Shown here in pieces: positions 24,521 through 34,780 of a stretch of 63,105 nt of DNA. Source of the DNA: Pelomyxa schiedti (taxonomy: Eukaryota; Evosea; Pelobiontida; Pelomyxidae); NCBI GenBank assembly GCA_020536535.1, contig JAHLWZ010000877.1, forward strand, positions 1-63,105, in the 5' to 3' direction. Both the position numbers and the translations under genes were made by a program. The notes under the pieces were generated by a model, which saw only the letters and a list, made by a program, of their open reading frames with translations, made no database searches and was not told where the DNA came from. Each line of letters begins with the position of its first letter. Positions within the stretch are counted from its first letter, which is position 1.

Positions 24521-27405
24521 ATGGTTCAGAAACTGGGTTCAGTAAATCAAAAATACAAGAGCGACGAAGCAAGCGAGATGCAAGGGGCGTCGATGATGCA
24601 GGTTGGAGCAAGGTCGTTGTACCAAGGCAACCACTACGGCACAACAAAACCCACAGGGTGGAGCGATCCAATTGCGCCCATAACCCAGTTCCAACGACCC
24701 AACGGAGTCCCCGTTCCGCCCGCGGTCCCTCGCGTGAACAACCCCTACGCCCCACAGCAACAGCAACAACAACAACAACAACAAATTGCAAGAGACGACG
24801 TCAGGCGGCCGTTCGAGAGATCTGTTGGCGTTGGATCTGGTGGCGGCAGCGGTTGGGACGATCGCGGCAGATCGTACGAGAGACCTGGCGAAAGGGAGGC
24901 CACGGCGATCAAACCAGAGACTGGCGGCGAATCTTCCTCTGTTTACAACCCCAACAGCAGAATCTTCTTGGGGAACTTGCCGTCGGAAAGAACGTCTAAA
25001 CAAGAGCTCAACGATATATTCTCCCGCTATGGTCGCATTTTGGAGATTGTAATCAGAAAGAGGTATGTGCTTATTGTCTACCTTGTACTTTTTTTTTTTT
25101 TTTCAACAAAAAACCACCTGTCTCAAAAATCCAGTTTCGGGTTCGTACAATTTGAACGGGCATCAAGTGCACAAGCTGCTATTGATGGAGAAAACGGAAG
25201 GTTGATTGGACACTGTAAACTTGGTAGGGAACATATCACGATTACCCTCTCTCATTCCGCACAAGATATCAATCTTGCTGACAGCAGACCGCGGAGAAGA
25301 CGAGATAACTCGCGTTCCAGGTCACCTCCATCAAGGTCACCCCCTTCTCGACATTCCAGTCCCCCCAGAAAGTACAATTCTCTTGACTTTGAGTTGTTTA
25401 TCAAACTTTCATCTTGCAGTGCCGATGTCCAGGCAAATCAAATTCCAATCTCTCAGATTTTCTATGTTGGTCCCTCCCAGCGGTCTTATGCTTCAAAGGT
25501 GGAAGGTCTCTTAAAAGATGAAGTTGGTGAGCTAAATTGCATCCTGATTGTTCCAGTTCATAGCTGCACAGGGTTTTCCTCTGAAATAAAACTCATGGAG
25601 CGCCAAAGCATTCGAGCTGCCCTCCAACACTCTCAGAGTGAAGGTGTGCGTTATGTTATGGTTCTTGGTAGAGAAAACGTGGATCGACGTACAGTTGCAC
25701 TCAATTTGTTGCATGCACTTCCAAATGACAGGCCAGAAGGTAAATTTCAGTGCAGTCTGTCCTCCTCCCTTCACTATGTCCAAAATCTGCCCCACAAATC
25801 AAGTAGCATTCTGTTTATGATGCTCTTAGATTTCTTGTCCCGTTTCTTTTTGTGTCCTCCTTGTGTATCTCTGATATTAGTTAATCAACCAATTTGCATT
25901 TATAAGGCTATGATGACATGAACTTGAATGAAGCCATTGATATGGTCGCCAAACAAGAGTCCTTAGTCTCAGCTAGAAGAAGAATGTTGCAACAGGCCCA
26001 GCTGAATTACCAACAGCCAAATTATCCAGCTCAGACTCCATCTTACACACAAGCTCAACCACGGACATACCCTCCCCCACCCACACAACTACAATACACA
26101 CAAAACCCTCAGATGCAAACCGGTGCAGTTAGGCCATCAGGATTCTCACCAGCACATCCCTACAATCCTCAACCACAGTATTCGGCACAACAACAACCCA
26201 CCTGGTCCCAATCACAATCCCAACCAACATACACAGCTAGTCCCTCCTATGCATCACAGAATTCATCCTACCCCCGCCAACAACCATACACCAACCCAAC
26301 TCAACAAAATCCGACTTATACCTCTGACCAGCTTTACCACACATCACAACCTGCAAACACTACAATGACAAGTGCACAGTACGGTCCTCCCCCCGTTTAT
26401 CCCCCTCAACAAAAAGTACCCATACAACCAACCAGTACACCCGGAAACTCTTCAATCTATCAACAGCAAACACAGTATACACAGCAGTACCCGGCTCAGA
26501 CTCAGCAAATTTCAACACAATCGCAAGCACAGATAATGTCACAACAGGTACAGCCCAACGGGGCATTGCCAACACAAGTGAGGAGTGAAACTGGTTTGTA
26601 TAATTACCAATCCAGCACATCGTTTGTCCCACAAAGCTCTAATGTTTCCGGAAACACTATACCTGGTACATCACCTGTCTATAACGTAGTCCAGCAAAGC
26701 AGTGTCCCAGTACCTCCAACAGTGTCAGGAGGACCATCAGGCAACGTGGGTATCATTCGCAGTAGTGTTGACCCTGCTTCCTATCCACCAAGCCAGCAAT
26801 CACGTCAGTTGTACTCAAACCCGGCAGTACCTACACATTCTCAGCACAGTGATGTAGTTCAAACAAGTGGTTACCCGTACACAACCAATAATGCCCCTCC
26901 TCCAACAACTAGTCAGTATCAGACACAATACACACCAGAGGCACAGCCACAGAGAATGCAGCAGGCCCCGGGGTACTCAACACAAACAACTAATACTCCC
27001 ACAGTGTCCTCTTACACTGATTACAATACCATTGTAAATGCTGTTCAGTCTTTTCAATCCCAAGGCCAATCCCAGCCCAACAACAACAACGTGGTTGTTC
27101 CACAGACAACACAACAGACTCTGGCGCAACAACAGGCCGCTGCCCGCTCCGTAGTCTCTGCAGGTCTGCCTGAACTCGGGGACTTACAGGCCAGACTTCA
27201 GAAAGTAAGTGTAGAAAAGCCAGTAGGACCAGTATCAGTAACCGGGAGTGTAAATCCTTACTTGCACCAGCAGCAACAGCAACAGCAGCAAAGGCCGAAT
27301 GTAGGCACAACCACAGGCCCAACAGCAGCAGCACCAACAAGTTCAGTGATGAATTCCTACACAGTAACGGGGCAGTACTCATCCACTGCTCGTTCTGGGT
27401 GGTAG
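24521..27405 (+). CDS. NCOA5-like RNA-binding protein with RRM, SR segment and Q/Y/P-rich tail
   Basis: ATG at 24521 opens MVQKLGSVNQKYKSD. A CAA/CAG run encodes polyGln near residue 85. The RRM reads SRIFLGNLPSERTSKQELND and IVIRK, then after an intron SFGFVQFERASSAQAAIDGE. An RS-rich stretch (RRRRDNSRSRSPPSRSPPSR) follows. A conserved alpha/beta segment comes next: ISQIFYVGPSQRSYASKVEG, YVMVLGRENVDRRTVALNLL and MNLNEAIDMVAKQES. That RRM, RS and anticodon-binding-like order matches metazoan NCOA5. About 490 residues of Gln/Tyr/Pro/Ser-rich tail resemble a prion-like, condensate-forming domain (composition seen; behaviour inferred). Introns at about 25062-25133, 25225-25266, 25376-25420, 25529-25570 and 25741-25904 all keep frame. 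Confidence 0.82.
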
Positions 27406-27566
27406 TTGCCAACTACAGTCAGGGAAGAACAATTTTGGTTGTGTTGTCACACTGGAGTGGAGTGGAATGGCACCTTGCACCCCTCATTTTTTCTCACTTG
27501 TACAAGTGTAGCAATCAAACTTTGGACAGTAAAAAGAAAAATTGTTTGTTTTTTTGTGCAATATTT

Positions 27567-28576
27567 TCATTCTATTTGTGTGTCACCTTGTGAAGTTGCT
27601 CCTACTTCAACAAAGCGCAGGGTGGCACCATGGGTGCGGGTTACTTTATCCACTGCCCGGAATTGGCTTGGGTCTATGGTGAACTCCTGATAAAAGGTTA
27701 AGAATTTTGGCATGTGGGAAGGGCAACAAACCATCGTGAGTGTGGGTGTTCTTTCCTCGTGAGTGACAAGCGTAAGTAATGGTACGAGTTCTCCTTTCAG
27801 TGCCTCTACATCCGTGGTTGCGCCGCATGTCAGTCGTAAACGCATAGGCGCTCGTTCAATTGGTATAACTCCGCCATCCTTCAATAGTTTTATTACTTCA
27901 AGTGCCTGGTGGAAAGGTTAGTTTACAATGGCCATAATCACTATGTAGAAACCTGTTGTTTTGCCGAGTGCCGTGAATTGACGGAGTAGTGAATATCGTG
28001 CATGGCACGTTCTACCAACCCCACAGTGAGTGGGTGCTTTGTGTGTGGGTCTACACACTTCTCTGCCACAACAGTGGCAATATCTCGGAACAAAGAATCT
28101 AGGTGTACAGTGCGCTCCTTCTCCGTTACTTGCAGCTCGCCTTTTCTGTGAAGTTTGATTTTTGGTTTTTGAATATCGGTGTGGTATTGTTCTCACTTGA
28201 GTATCTCTATTGCCACCTTCGATTCATCCGTCGTTTTGAAGGCCGCCGTGAGGTCTTTCTTGTTAGCAAGTACTCCTTTGCTCACGTTTGTAAAAATTGT
28301 TTGCATTTGCAGGACTTCAGACAGGTCTGTGACTCTAATAACACGGCTTTAGCACAACATAAAAACAACCAACCCCGAAAAGAAAAAATCAAAAAAAATC
28401 CAATACAACAAACAAAAAGAACGATGCACGCACACTCCAGATCTCCAAGCTAGCACAGTATTTGGGTAACACGCGATTTCGAAACGAACACCGGCTTTGT
28501 TTAACCGCACCACGGCCACATTTGTCAATAGTTTCTGGTTCTGTGGTGTCTTGATAGATCCTCTGCTACCCTTCAT
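27567..28576 (-). CDS. SBDS: SBDS/Sdo1 ribosome maturation protein
   Basis: SBDS releases eIF6/Tif6 from the late 60S ribosomal subunit together with the GTPase EFL1 (family knowledge). ATG at 28576 opens [20 protein letters not shown], then [20 protein letters not shown] and AWRSG, the FYSH domain start. Later exons give [61 protein letters not shown] and [20 protein letters not shown]. The C-terminal domain starts at [12 protein letters not shown]. Order and length match the family, about 250 residues. The C-terminal 30 residues ([15 protein letters not shown]) are shorter than in animals. Its 3' end converges with that of the NCOA5-like gene. Confidence 0.92.
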
Positions 28577-28978
28577 CTCCGATACACGACTACGAACGCC
28601 TCCTGTGGTTCCAATTAATTAACACCTCGATCAGGATCTGAATAAACGTGGAATCTCAATCGCTAATTTTCCGAATCCCGACAGCAACCCACAATTCACC
28701 TCCAGGCACCGATTGTCCTTTTAATCTCCCGCGGAAGAGAGGCGAAACTTGTGGAGCCCGTCCCGGCCCGGGCTGCCACAGACCACGCTAGGCCCAGATA
28801 GATCAGACGGTGAGTGTGTCTGTGATATCAGTTGTTGTGTGTGGTGTTAGGTAGGTGATCATTGGAAACGCAAAGAGCCTTAAGGGGGGCTATATCCCCT
28901 TCATAGTTTTTTGTTGTTGGTGGGGGGAGGTCACGAAGAAGTGTGGTGTGTATTACTTAGACTCTTGTAATGCTACCA
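28577..28978. promoter_or_regulatory. 5' region of SBDS, no gene recognised
   Basis: About 400 bp upstream of SBDS. Open frames are short and not protein-like. A possible exon of the next plus-strand gene (GDHWKRKEP) lies near 28,853, but this is weak. Confidence 0.3.
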
Positions 28979-29619
28979 ATGCTTATTCTCTTACCAAACC
29001 AAGGAGCGGACACAGACAGCACAGTCCTGGAAGTATCAGAAGAGAAAGGCTGTGTCAAGGTGATGTGGGACAATGGTGAGTGCAACCTATACAGATACAA
29101 CTCCAGAAGGTTGGATGTGCAGGTCCACAACCAACATTAATATTAAAATGGTTTTTTTTTGACCAGGTGCTTCTTGGAGAAAACACTGCTGTGTTGGTTG
29201 TGGTTGTGTCCCAAGGCTCACGACTGGCAAGAAGAGGAACACAAATCAAATCAAATCAACGAAAAAAAATTGCGATGAGCAACAAAATAATGATGAGAAT
29301 AAAGGAGGAGGGGGGCAGCGACTCCGGCAGTGGTGCCGAGGAACTGGATTCCAATGATGACGTCATCGAGAGCAACTCCGGAAGCGGATGTGCTGAATCA
29401 GAAGCTGATGATTCCAGTGAGTCAATGTGTGCTGATGCTGTTTATTCTGGTCATTCTGGTGGCGCTGTGAGCTCCTCTGCGGTGTACAATCCAATGGCTA
29501 AGGTGATGCTGGCCTTTCTGATGTCCCGCCACCCAGTCTGTGGTGCTGCAAGTGCCGCTAGAGTACTCCCAGAGTCCTTCATTTGTATGTTCTTTCGCGA
29601 GTATGTGCTGTGCTTTTGA
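28979..29619 (+). CDS. Uncharacterised gene with a partial MIB/HERC2-like domain and acidic Ser-rich segment
   Basis: The frame from ATG at 28979 reads MLILLPNQGADTDSTVLEVS and then GCVKVMWDNGECNLYRY. This matches the second half of a MIB/HERC2 domain, whose hallmark is WDNG followed by N-x-YR. The first half (RGxDWxW...DGG) is not found, so the domain is partial or an exon is missed. A likely intron from about 29119 to 29166 joins LDVQ to VLLGENTAVL. A Ser/Asp/Glu-rich stretch (EELDSNDDVIESNSGSG) and AVYNPMAKVMLAFLMSRHPV follow. The frame then enters the palindrome at 29605-29724, where the structure becomes unclear. MIB/HERC2 domains occur in ubiquitin ligases; no RING or HECT is visible here. 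Confidence 0.4.
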
Positions 29620-29724
29620 CTTTCAGCTTGGCCCACTGCTCACTGCGCACCATCACTTGTTACACTGTCATTGTGATGGTGCGCAGTGAGCAGTGGGCCA
29701 AGCTGAAAGTCAAAAGCACAGCAC
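29605..29724. repeat. Perfect inverted repeat, two 52-bp arms, 16-nt loop
   Basis: The arm 29605-29656 is the exact reverse complement of 29673-29724, with spacer 29657-29672 (TTGTTACACTGTCATT). The right arm lies in a protein-like frame (MVRSEQWAKLKVKSTAQ); the left arm is its inverted copy. The transcript would form a long, bulge-free hairpin. It may be a real hairpin locus or a fold-back assembly or library artefact. Confidence 0.95.
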
Positions 29725-29888
29725 AGCGAGAAAAGAAGTGGAAGCGCCACCTGATCAAGCTCAGGGTCTGCCCTCTTACACTTAGTATTGTTGGGGATGT
29801 TGAAGTTGTGGAGATGCCAGTGGTGCACAAGGGTGGTGTCAGATTTGTGAGCCCAACACACTTTCTGCTGGAGGTTCCTGTGTCTTGA
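29676..29888 (+). CDS. Basic/hydrophobic protein segment downstream of the palindrome
   Basis: The frame starts in the right arm of the palindrome and reads MVRSEQWAKLKVKSTAQREK, KWKRHLIKLRVCPLTLSIVG, MPVVHKGGVRFVSPTHFLLE and then a stop. It looks like the continuation of the acidic ORF to its left. That link passes through the inverted repeat and cannot be confirmed. Another open frame runs from 29898 to 30116. No domain is recognised. Confidence 0.35.
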   Translation: MVRSEQWAKLKVKSTAQREKKWKRHLIKLRVCPLTLSIVGDVEVVEMPVVHKGGVRFVSPTHFLLEVPVS

Positions 29889-30156
29889 AAGCCAAATATG
29901 TTCCAGTATTGCTTGGGAAATATAAACACTGGGGGTGAGCTGGTCAAATTCCTTGGAGTATCTGGAAAGATGAAGGTAGGGATCTGTCAAAAAATATGGA
30001 TATACTCTGGAACTGTCCCAGAGGGTGCAAATGCAGAACCGCTTCATGTTTTGTTCATTGATACTCTCATTGGGAAGAACTGCCCTTGTTGTGCCACAGG
30101 TTTTCATTTTATGTGATACAAAGTTTTCTTACAAATTACCAGAGTGAAATTCTGCT

Positions 30157-31086
30157 ATGATCCCTGATAGATATGCAATGTGGAAGACTTCTGTAAATGG
30201 TGGCATAGTTGTGGTGCCCCTCCCAGTTAAGATGCCCTTATGCTGTATCATTTTCACAGACGTTGAAGTGGCTGTCCTTCTGTGGGCTGATCATACTGAC
30301 ACTGGATCCACAGTTGTACAATTCGATTTCGCTGACGTGAGACAGACATATAGCCTTCAGCAATATTCTGTGTCTCTCTCTGCAAGGCATTCCATACCGT
30401 GGGGAAAAGCAGTCATTGAAAGGGCACTGCTTCTGAGGAAGAGTGACAGTGAGAGGCTTGTTGTTTTTCATACCAAGAACACCGGGAGTGTATACATTGC
30501 CTCAGCGACATCCTGCCAGGAAGTTGTCCATAGTGCCATCAAGTTGATATCACCAGTGAGTGGACTGTTACTGCCGGACCGGTTCCTTCTGATTCACATT
30601 GGATTCGATTATGAAGCTCAACTGTGGGGATGCGACATCACAGCTCAACAGCAACTAGATCCACTGTGCTTTGGCAAGATGAGCCTTCGTCCATCCAAGG
30701 GTGCCATAACCACATGTGTTGTCAAAGCTGCCCACAGCACAGAATCCACTGAGCTTTTCAACAAGCAGAACGACGAAGACGTGGAAGAAGTCAGGAACCA
30801 AGTGACATCAAGCGGAGGTGTAGAAAACAACGGGATTGTGGCCCTGGTGCGCTGTGAGGCGGCAAAGACTCTAGTATTATCAGAAGGGTGGCTGCAACGG
30901 GCGCGGGAGCGGGAGCGAGAGCAAGAGCAAGTGCACGAGCAGCAGCGACGTGGTGGGAAGTTGGGAATCACGCGGCAGCGAGAACGAGTTAGGTTCGTTG
31001 AGCCCCTCTCTGGCACTGCTATAGCTTGCATTGAGTTAGCTGAGGGAACAACGGTTGGGGACTGGTTCTGTTTCCCCTCCTCGTGA
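30157..31086 (+). CDS. Uncharacterised 309-residue beta-rich protein with charged tail
   Basis: A single uninterrupted frame runs from ATG 30157. The first 210 residues alternate hydrophobic and polar residues in a beta-strand pattern (GGIVVVPLPVKMPLCCIIFT, VEVAVLLWADHTDTGSTVVQ, LLLPDRFLLIHIGFDYEAQL). An Arg/Glu/Gln-rich stretch (RAREREREQEQVHEQQRRGG) follows, then a final segment, FVEPLSGTAIACIELAEGTT. The pattern could be part of a beta-propeller, but no motif proves it. It may be the 3' exon of the gene starting at 28979. Confidence 0.55.
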   Translation: MIPDRYAMWKTSVNGGIVVVPLPVKMPLCCIIFTDVEVAVLLWADHTDTGSTVVQFDFADVRQTYSLQQYSVSLSARHSIPWGKAVIERALLLRKSDSERLVVFHTKNTGSVYIASATSCQEVVHSAIKLISPVSGLLLPDRFLLIHIGFDYEAQLWGCDITAQQQLDPLCFGKMSLRPSKGAITTCVVKAAHSTESTELFNKQNDEDVEEVRNQVTSSGGVENNGIVALVRCEAAKTLVLSEGWLQRAREREREQEQVHEQQRRGGKLGITRQRERVRFVEPLSGTAIACIELAEGTTVGDWFCFPSS

Positions 31087-31396
31087 GTGACGTGCTATGT
31101 GCCCTTGGAATTGATTAGGCCGAGAAGAGAAGTAAAATAAACAATTGAATACCCCGTCTGCTTGTCATTCTATTGGTCGGTGTTACGCAACACAAAATAA
31201 TGGGAACACACCTCTCGTCACTTTTTTCTGCCACAAGTCCCAATTGCAATCGTGTGGACCGGCGCCAGTGATTGTGCGTTTTATCGAGAAGAATCACCAT
31301 CACTTGGTTTTCGTTGAATGTGCTGGATCCTAGAGGAGTTCGGAAAGAAAGTGAGTTCAGCGTCTAATTTAAATTGAGTGCAATGAGTTGAGAGCA
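31087..31396. other. Intergenic, nothing recognised
   Basis: About 310 bp between two facing 3' ends. A 62-codon frame (31145-31333) has no supporting feature. Confidence 0.3.
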
Positions 31397-31831
31397 TCAG
31401 AAGCAGACAGCCGGGTGGTGCGATAACGCGACATCATCCCAACAAGAAGGTGCCGCCACCACGCCCATGTGGTTCCGCCAACACGCCAAGGCCAGCGGGC
31501 GCCCCTTGTTCACATCCCATCCACACCGCTCGTTGCCAGCAGCACCCTCACCACTGCCTTCTTTCCGTATTCGGCAGCTTCGCACAGTGGCGTATGACCC
31601 CCGCAGAAGGTGGGGTTTGTCGCGCCCACGGCGAGGAGCTTCCTCGCGAGCCGCACGTGCCCGCGCGCGCACGCACGCGATGTGGAGCATGGTGGCGCCC
31701 GAGGGTATGATGGGAGTGTTGAAGTCCCAGGTGGGTACGGGAGCCTGGGGCATGTCGCCGTGCACGCACGCACGCACGCATGCGGCGAACGTGGCGCTGC
31801 TCTGTTCCTGTGACAGTGGTGGCGTTGTCAT
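31397..31831 (-). pseudogene. Ankyrin-repeat gene with two frame-changing micro-duplications
   Basis: From ATG 31831 the frame reads MTTPPLSQEQSSATF, TWDFNTPIIPSGATMLHIAC. The ankyrin continues only in another frame: ARGHVRLARKLLAVGATNPT, GGHTPLCEAAEYGKKAVVRV, LLATSGVD. It then returns to the first frame (VNKGRPLALACWRNHMGVV). The first switch lies in an alternating GCGTGCGTGCGCGC tract (about 31661-31680) with four extra bases. The second is a tandem GGATG duplication (31513-31522, plus-strand CATCCCATCC) with five extra bases; together nine. Curiously the first frame stays open throughout (about 145 codons). It is either a decayed gene or assembly indels. It diverges from the next gene. Confidence 0.6.
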
Positions 31832-32151
31832 CCTCACGGTTGGTGGGTTTCAGTTGTTTTGATGGTGGTGGTGGGGGCAAAACTGCTGATGGGGCAAGGT
31901 GTTGGTTGGTTTTCAAACCAAAACTGGTTACAGGTTACTTAAACGGCAGAAAACACTGTGTGCGATGATTCCGTGGTACGGGTGTGAGGAGTGATGGGCG
32001 AAGGATTAGGGAATCTTGGTGTGTCATCGCTTTGTGTGTGTCTTGGTTAAAAAAGGAGCCTGGTAGTAGTCAGTGTGTACCATCGTGTTCTGCTTTCTTT
32101 CGGTTTGATTTTTCAGTTCCACATTTTTTCCTTTCTATTCTTTTGCCCACG
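31832..32151. promoter_or_regulatory. Divergent 5' region between ankyrin and FCS-finger genes
   Basis: About 320 bp between divergent starts. It contains G/T-rich runs such as GGTGGTGGTGGGGG near 31,865. No coding segment or clear core promoter motif is seen. Confidence 0.35.
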
Positions 32152-34616
32152 ATGTCATCTGCGGATATTGCACAACCACGAGACGACAACGGAGGCTCAG
32201 GCACAGACCAACTGAATGAAAAACTCAAATCAATTGCTCCCGACGGTCCCACAATCGGCACCACGGCGTCGTCCAACCCCCCAACCAAAGCAACAACCGC
32301 AGCATCGACAGCTTCAACGTCAGAACAAATTCTCCAACCGCAGCCACAACAACAACCCATAATTACAACTGCCGTACCCGTACCAATTGACACCACAAGC
32401 AACAATCCCGTCTGCTCGTCGTCATCTTCCTGCTCCCATAATTGCACATACTCACGAAACGACGCTGAACCAGTCGAACCGACACTGTCATACAATTCAA
32501 CGATAATTCAGCAGGGGGAAGACAAAGAACGCACTAGGACTCTGGATTCCCAAATTGTGAACCCTCAAAATCAGGAAGTATTACAAGGCCAATTGCAAGT
32601 GCAGGATATAGGTGAAAAGGGCATAATACCACAACAACAACTTCCACCTGCACAGCAACAAGCAGATGACAACACTGTGCAACAAACATCCCATAACTTG
32701 AATGCCGCGGAATCTCGGTACGACCAGCAGCAGGCTCAGGCACAGGTTCAAGTTGAAGTTCAGCAGCAGGATCAACGAACTTTGCCTGAGGATATGCCAA
32801 AAGCCGTGATTGGCCACAGAGAAATGGTTTCTTTCATATCCAGACTGACATTGTTCTAACTTATTTTTCCCTTCCCCTCATTTTCCCCGTGTCACATTTA
32901 CTTTGAAAAAAACCCAACAACCAGGAAAATGTAATGCCAGTAATGAATACCATCACTGGGCGTTCATCTCAACCTAATATGGCTGTACACTCATATGCCC
33001 AGTTGAACCAGGGGGAAATGGAAATGCCTCAAGTAATGCGACCAATGTTTCAACAACAACCAGGGATGGGCCCTGGTGTGCATGGCGTAAATAGTCTGGG
33101 AGTGAATGCACTCCCTCCCAATGAAGATCAGGAAATGTTTACACTCAGACTGAGACATCAGAAGGTTTCTAGTCTGCAACAAGACATGTACCCAACAACA
33201 TTTAACAGGTTCTGTATTGGACTGGGGCGATTTGGCACGAGTATCGTGATGTCAGAAAACTGAAATTGATCAGGCCCCCACGAGAAGTCTCTATTCCCGA
33301 TCCATCTACACTCGTGGGACAAGGGGTTGTATCACCAACCATGGTACAATTACCGCCCAGCAGTGTCAGATATGTGTGTCTCCTCAAAAACCTGCTGCAT
33401 CTTAAAACCTCGAGTAGATCCGCAGTACAACCTCTTTCAAGGGACAAGTATCTCAACAAAAAATCCTCTCCAGAAGAAGTACACATGATTCGGAAGATGA
33501 TATCAATATCTGGCCAGAGGTTTACTTTGTCAATGAAGCCTGGTACTACTACCAACCACAGAACACTGTAATTATGGTACCAAATATATATTATGTGCCT
33601 ATGAGCTTATATTATTCTGCAGCTTGATGAAAATTGGAAAGGGGAGACCATTGAAGTGTGTACGTACATTTTTTTTTGCAATAAATTCAAATCACTACTC
33701 TTTCCAAACAGGCTTTCCTCTCATTCAGTGTGACCGCTGTAAAGATTATGCCACCCCCCAAAAGAAATTCCAAGAGCACATGGTTGGTAACAAGAAGAAG
33801 CATTTCTGCAGCCTAGAGTGCTTTCATTCTCTCACTACAAACCCTCCTCATCACCCACAAGCAATAGCACAGAGCCCTATTCAGCCTTCATCAAAGATGC
33901 ACACACCTCACCACTCTCAACACCAGCCACAGCAGATGTGGACTTCACAAGCAGCCCACATGAGTAGAAATTCATGTAAGCTTCACAATCAAATGCCTTA
34001 ACTTATTCCTTCCCTTCCCTTCGGCTCCAGTAGTCCCCCCAATGATACCCGTTAGCCACGCCATGATACCACCTCAAATGCGCGCACCACCAATGAGAAT
34101 GCCTCTCAACATGATGCCAGGACCTATGTACTATACTCCAAATGCCTATCAACGTAAGTGTTTTCCAACCTAAAGTCAACTAACTCTTGCACAGTAATTC
34201 CAGCACAACAAAACGAAGAAATGGCAGCTCAGCAGCTAGTGGGTCTATCCGGTGATGCCCAGAGGGTCCGAGGCGGAGAACCACTGGAATACCAAACTGA
34301 AGCCGGAAGGAAACGCACAGGAAGCAGGTTCCTAGACGCCGAACCTCCCTATTCCAAGCGCTCCGCACCCGCGATGGTTCCGCAGCAAATGCCGGGAATT
34401 CCGACAATGCTTGTGATGGACCCGGAATCTCAGGTGCAGCAGAACCTGCAGGCACCTCCATCACCATCATTCCTGCCTTACTACACACCACAGCAGAGCG
34501 AGTATCAAACATTCTCACCGTTCATTGACCAGTCCATATTCACACACCTGCCCCCACCTCCTCCAAGTTTGTCCTTGGAGGGCACTTCCTCTCCTGACCT
34601 TTCTCAGCAAGAATGA
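32152..34616 (+). CDS. Gln/Pro-rich nuclear-type protein with an FCS/MYM-like zinc finger
   Basis: ATG at 32152 opens MSSADIAQPRDDNGGSGTDQ. The first 230 residues are Gln/Ser/Thr-rich. Later exons give MPVMNTITGRSSQPNMAVHS, a basic/proline region (PPREVSIPDPSTLVGQGVVS), then NIWPEVYFVNEAWYYYQPQN. An FCS/MYM-type zinc-binding segment follows: FPLIQCDRCKDYATPQKKFQ with its partner pair in KKHFCSLECFHSL (C-x2-C ... C-x3-C). The rest is Pro/Met/Gln-rich and ends SLSLEGTSSPDLSQQE. Such compositions are typical of transcription or chromatin cofactors, so a nuclear role is inferred. The exon order between 32,860 and 33,700 is approximate; at least five introns are needed. Confidence 0.65.
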
Positions 34617-34780
34617 ACATAAACCTTCAAAAATAATAAAAAAAAGAAATGTCCAGTCCCAAGCTTTTACTTTATTTTTGGTTTGTTTTGCTTTTTGTGA
34701 TGTTAGTGATGTTGGCACCATTTATGGTGGTTTCTTTGTGTGATACATTTAGTTCTTGGCTTTGTTGGTTTGTTTTACGG

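Noticed and set aside
28103..28453. 116-codon plus-strand frame over SBDS
   Set aside because: It is the antisense of conserved SBDS exons.
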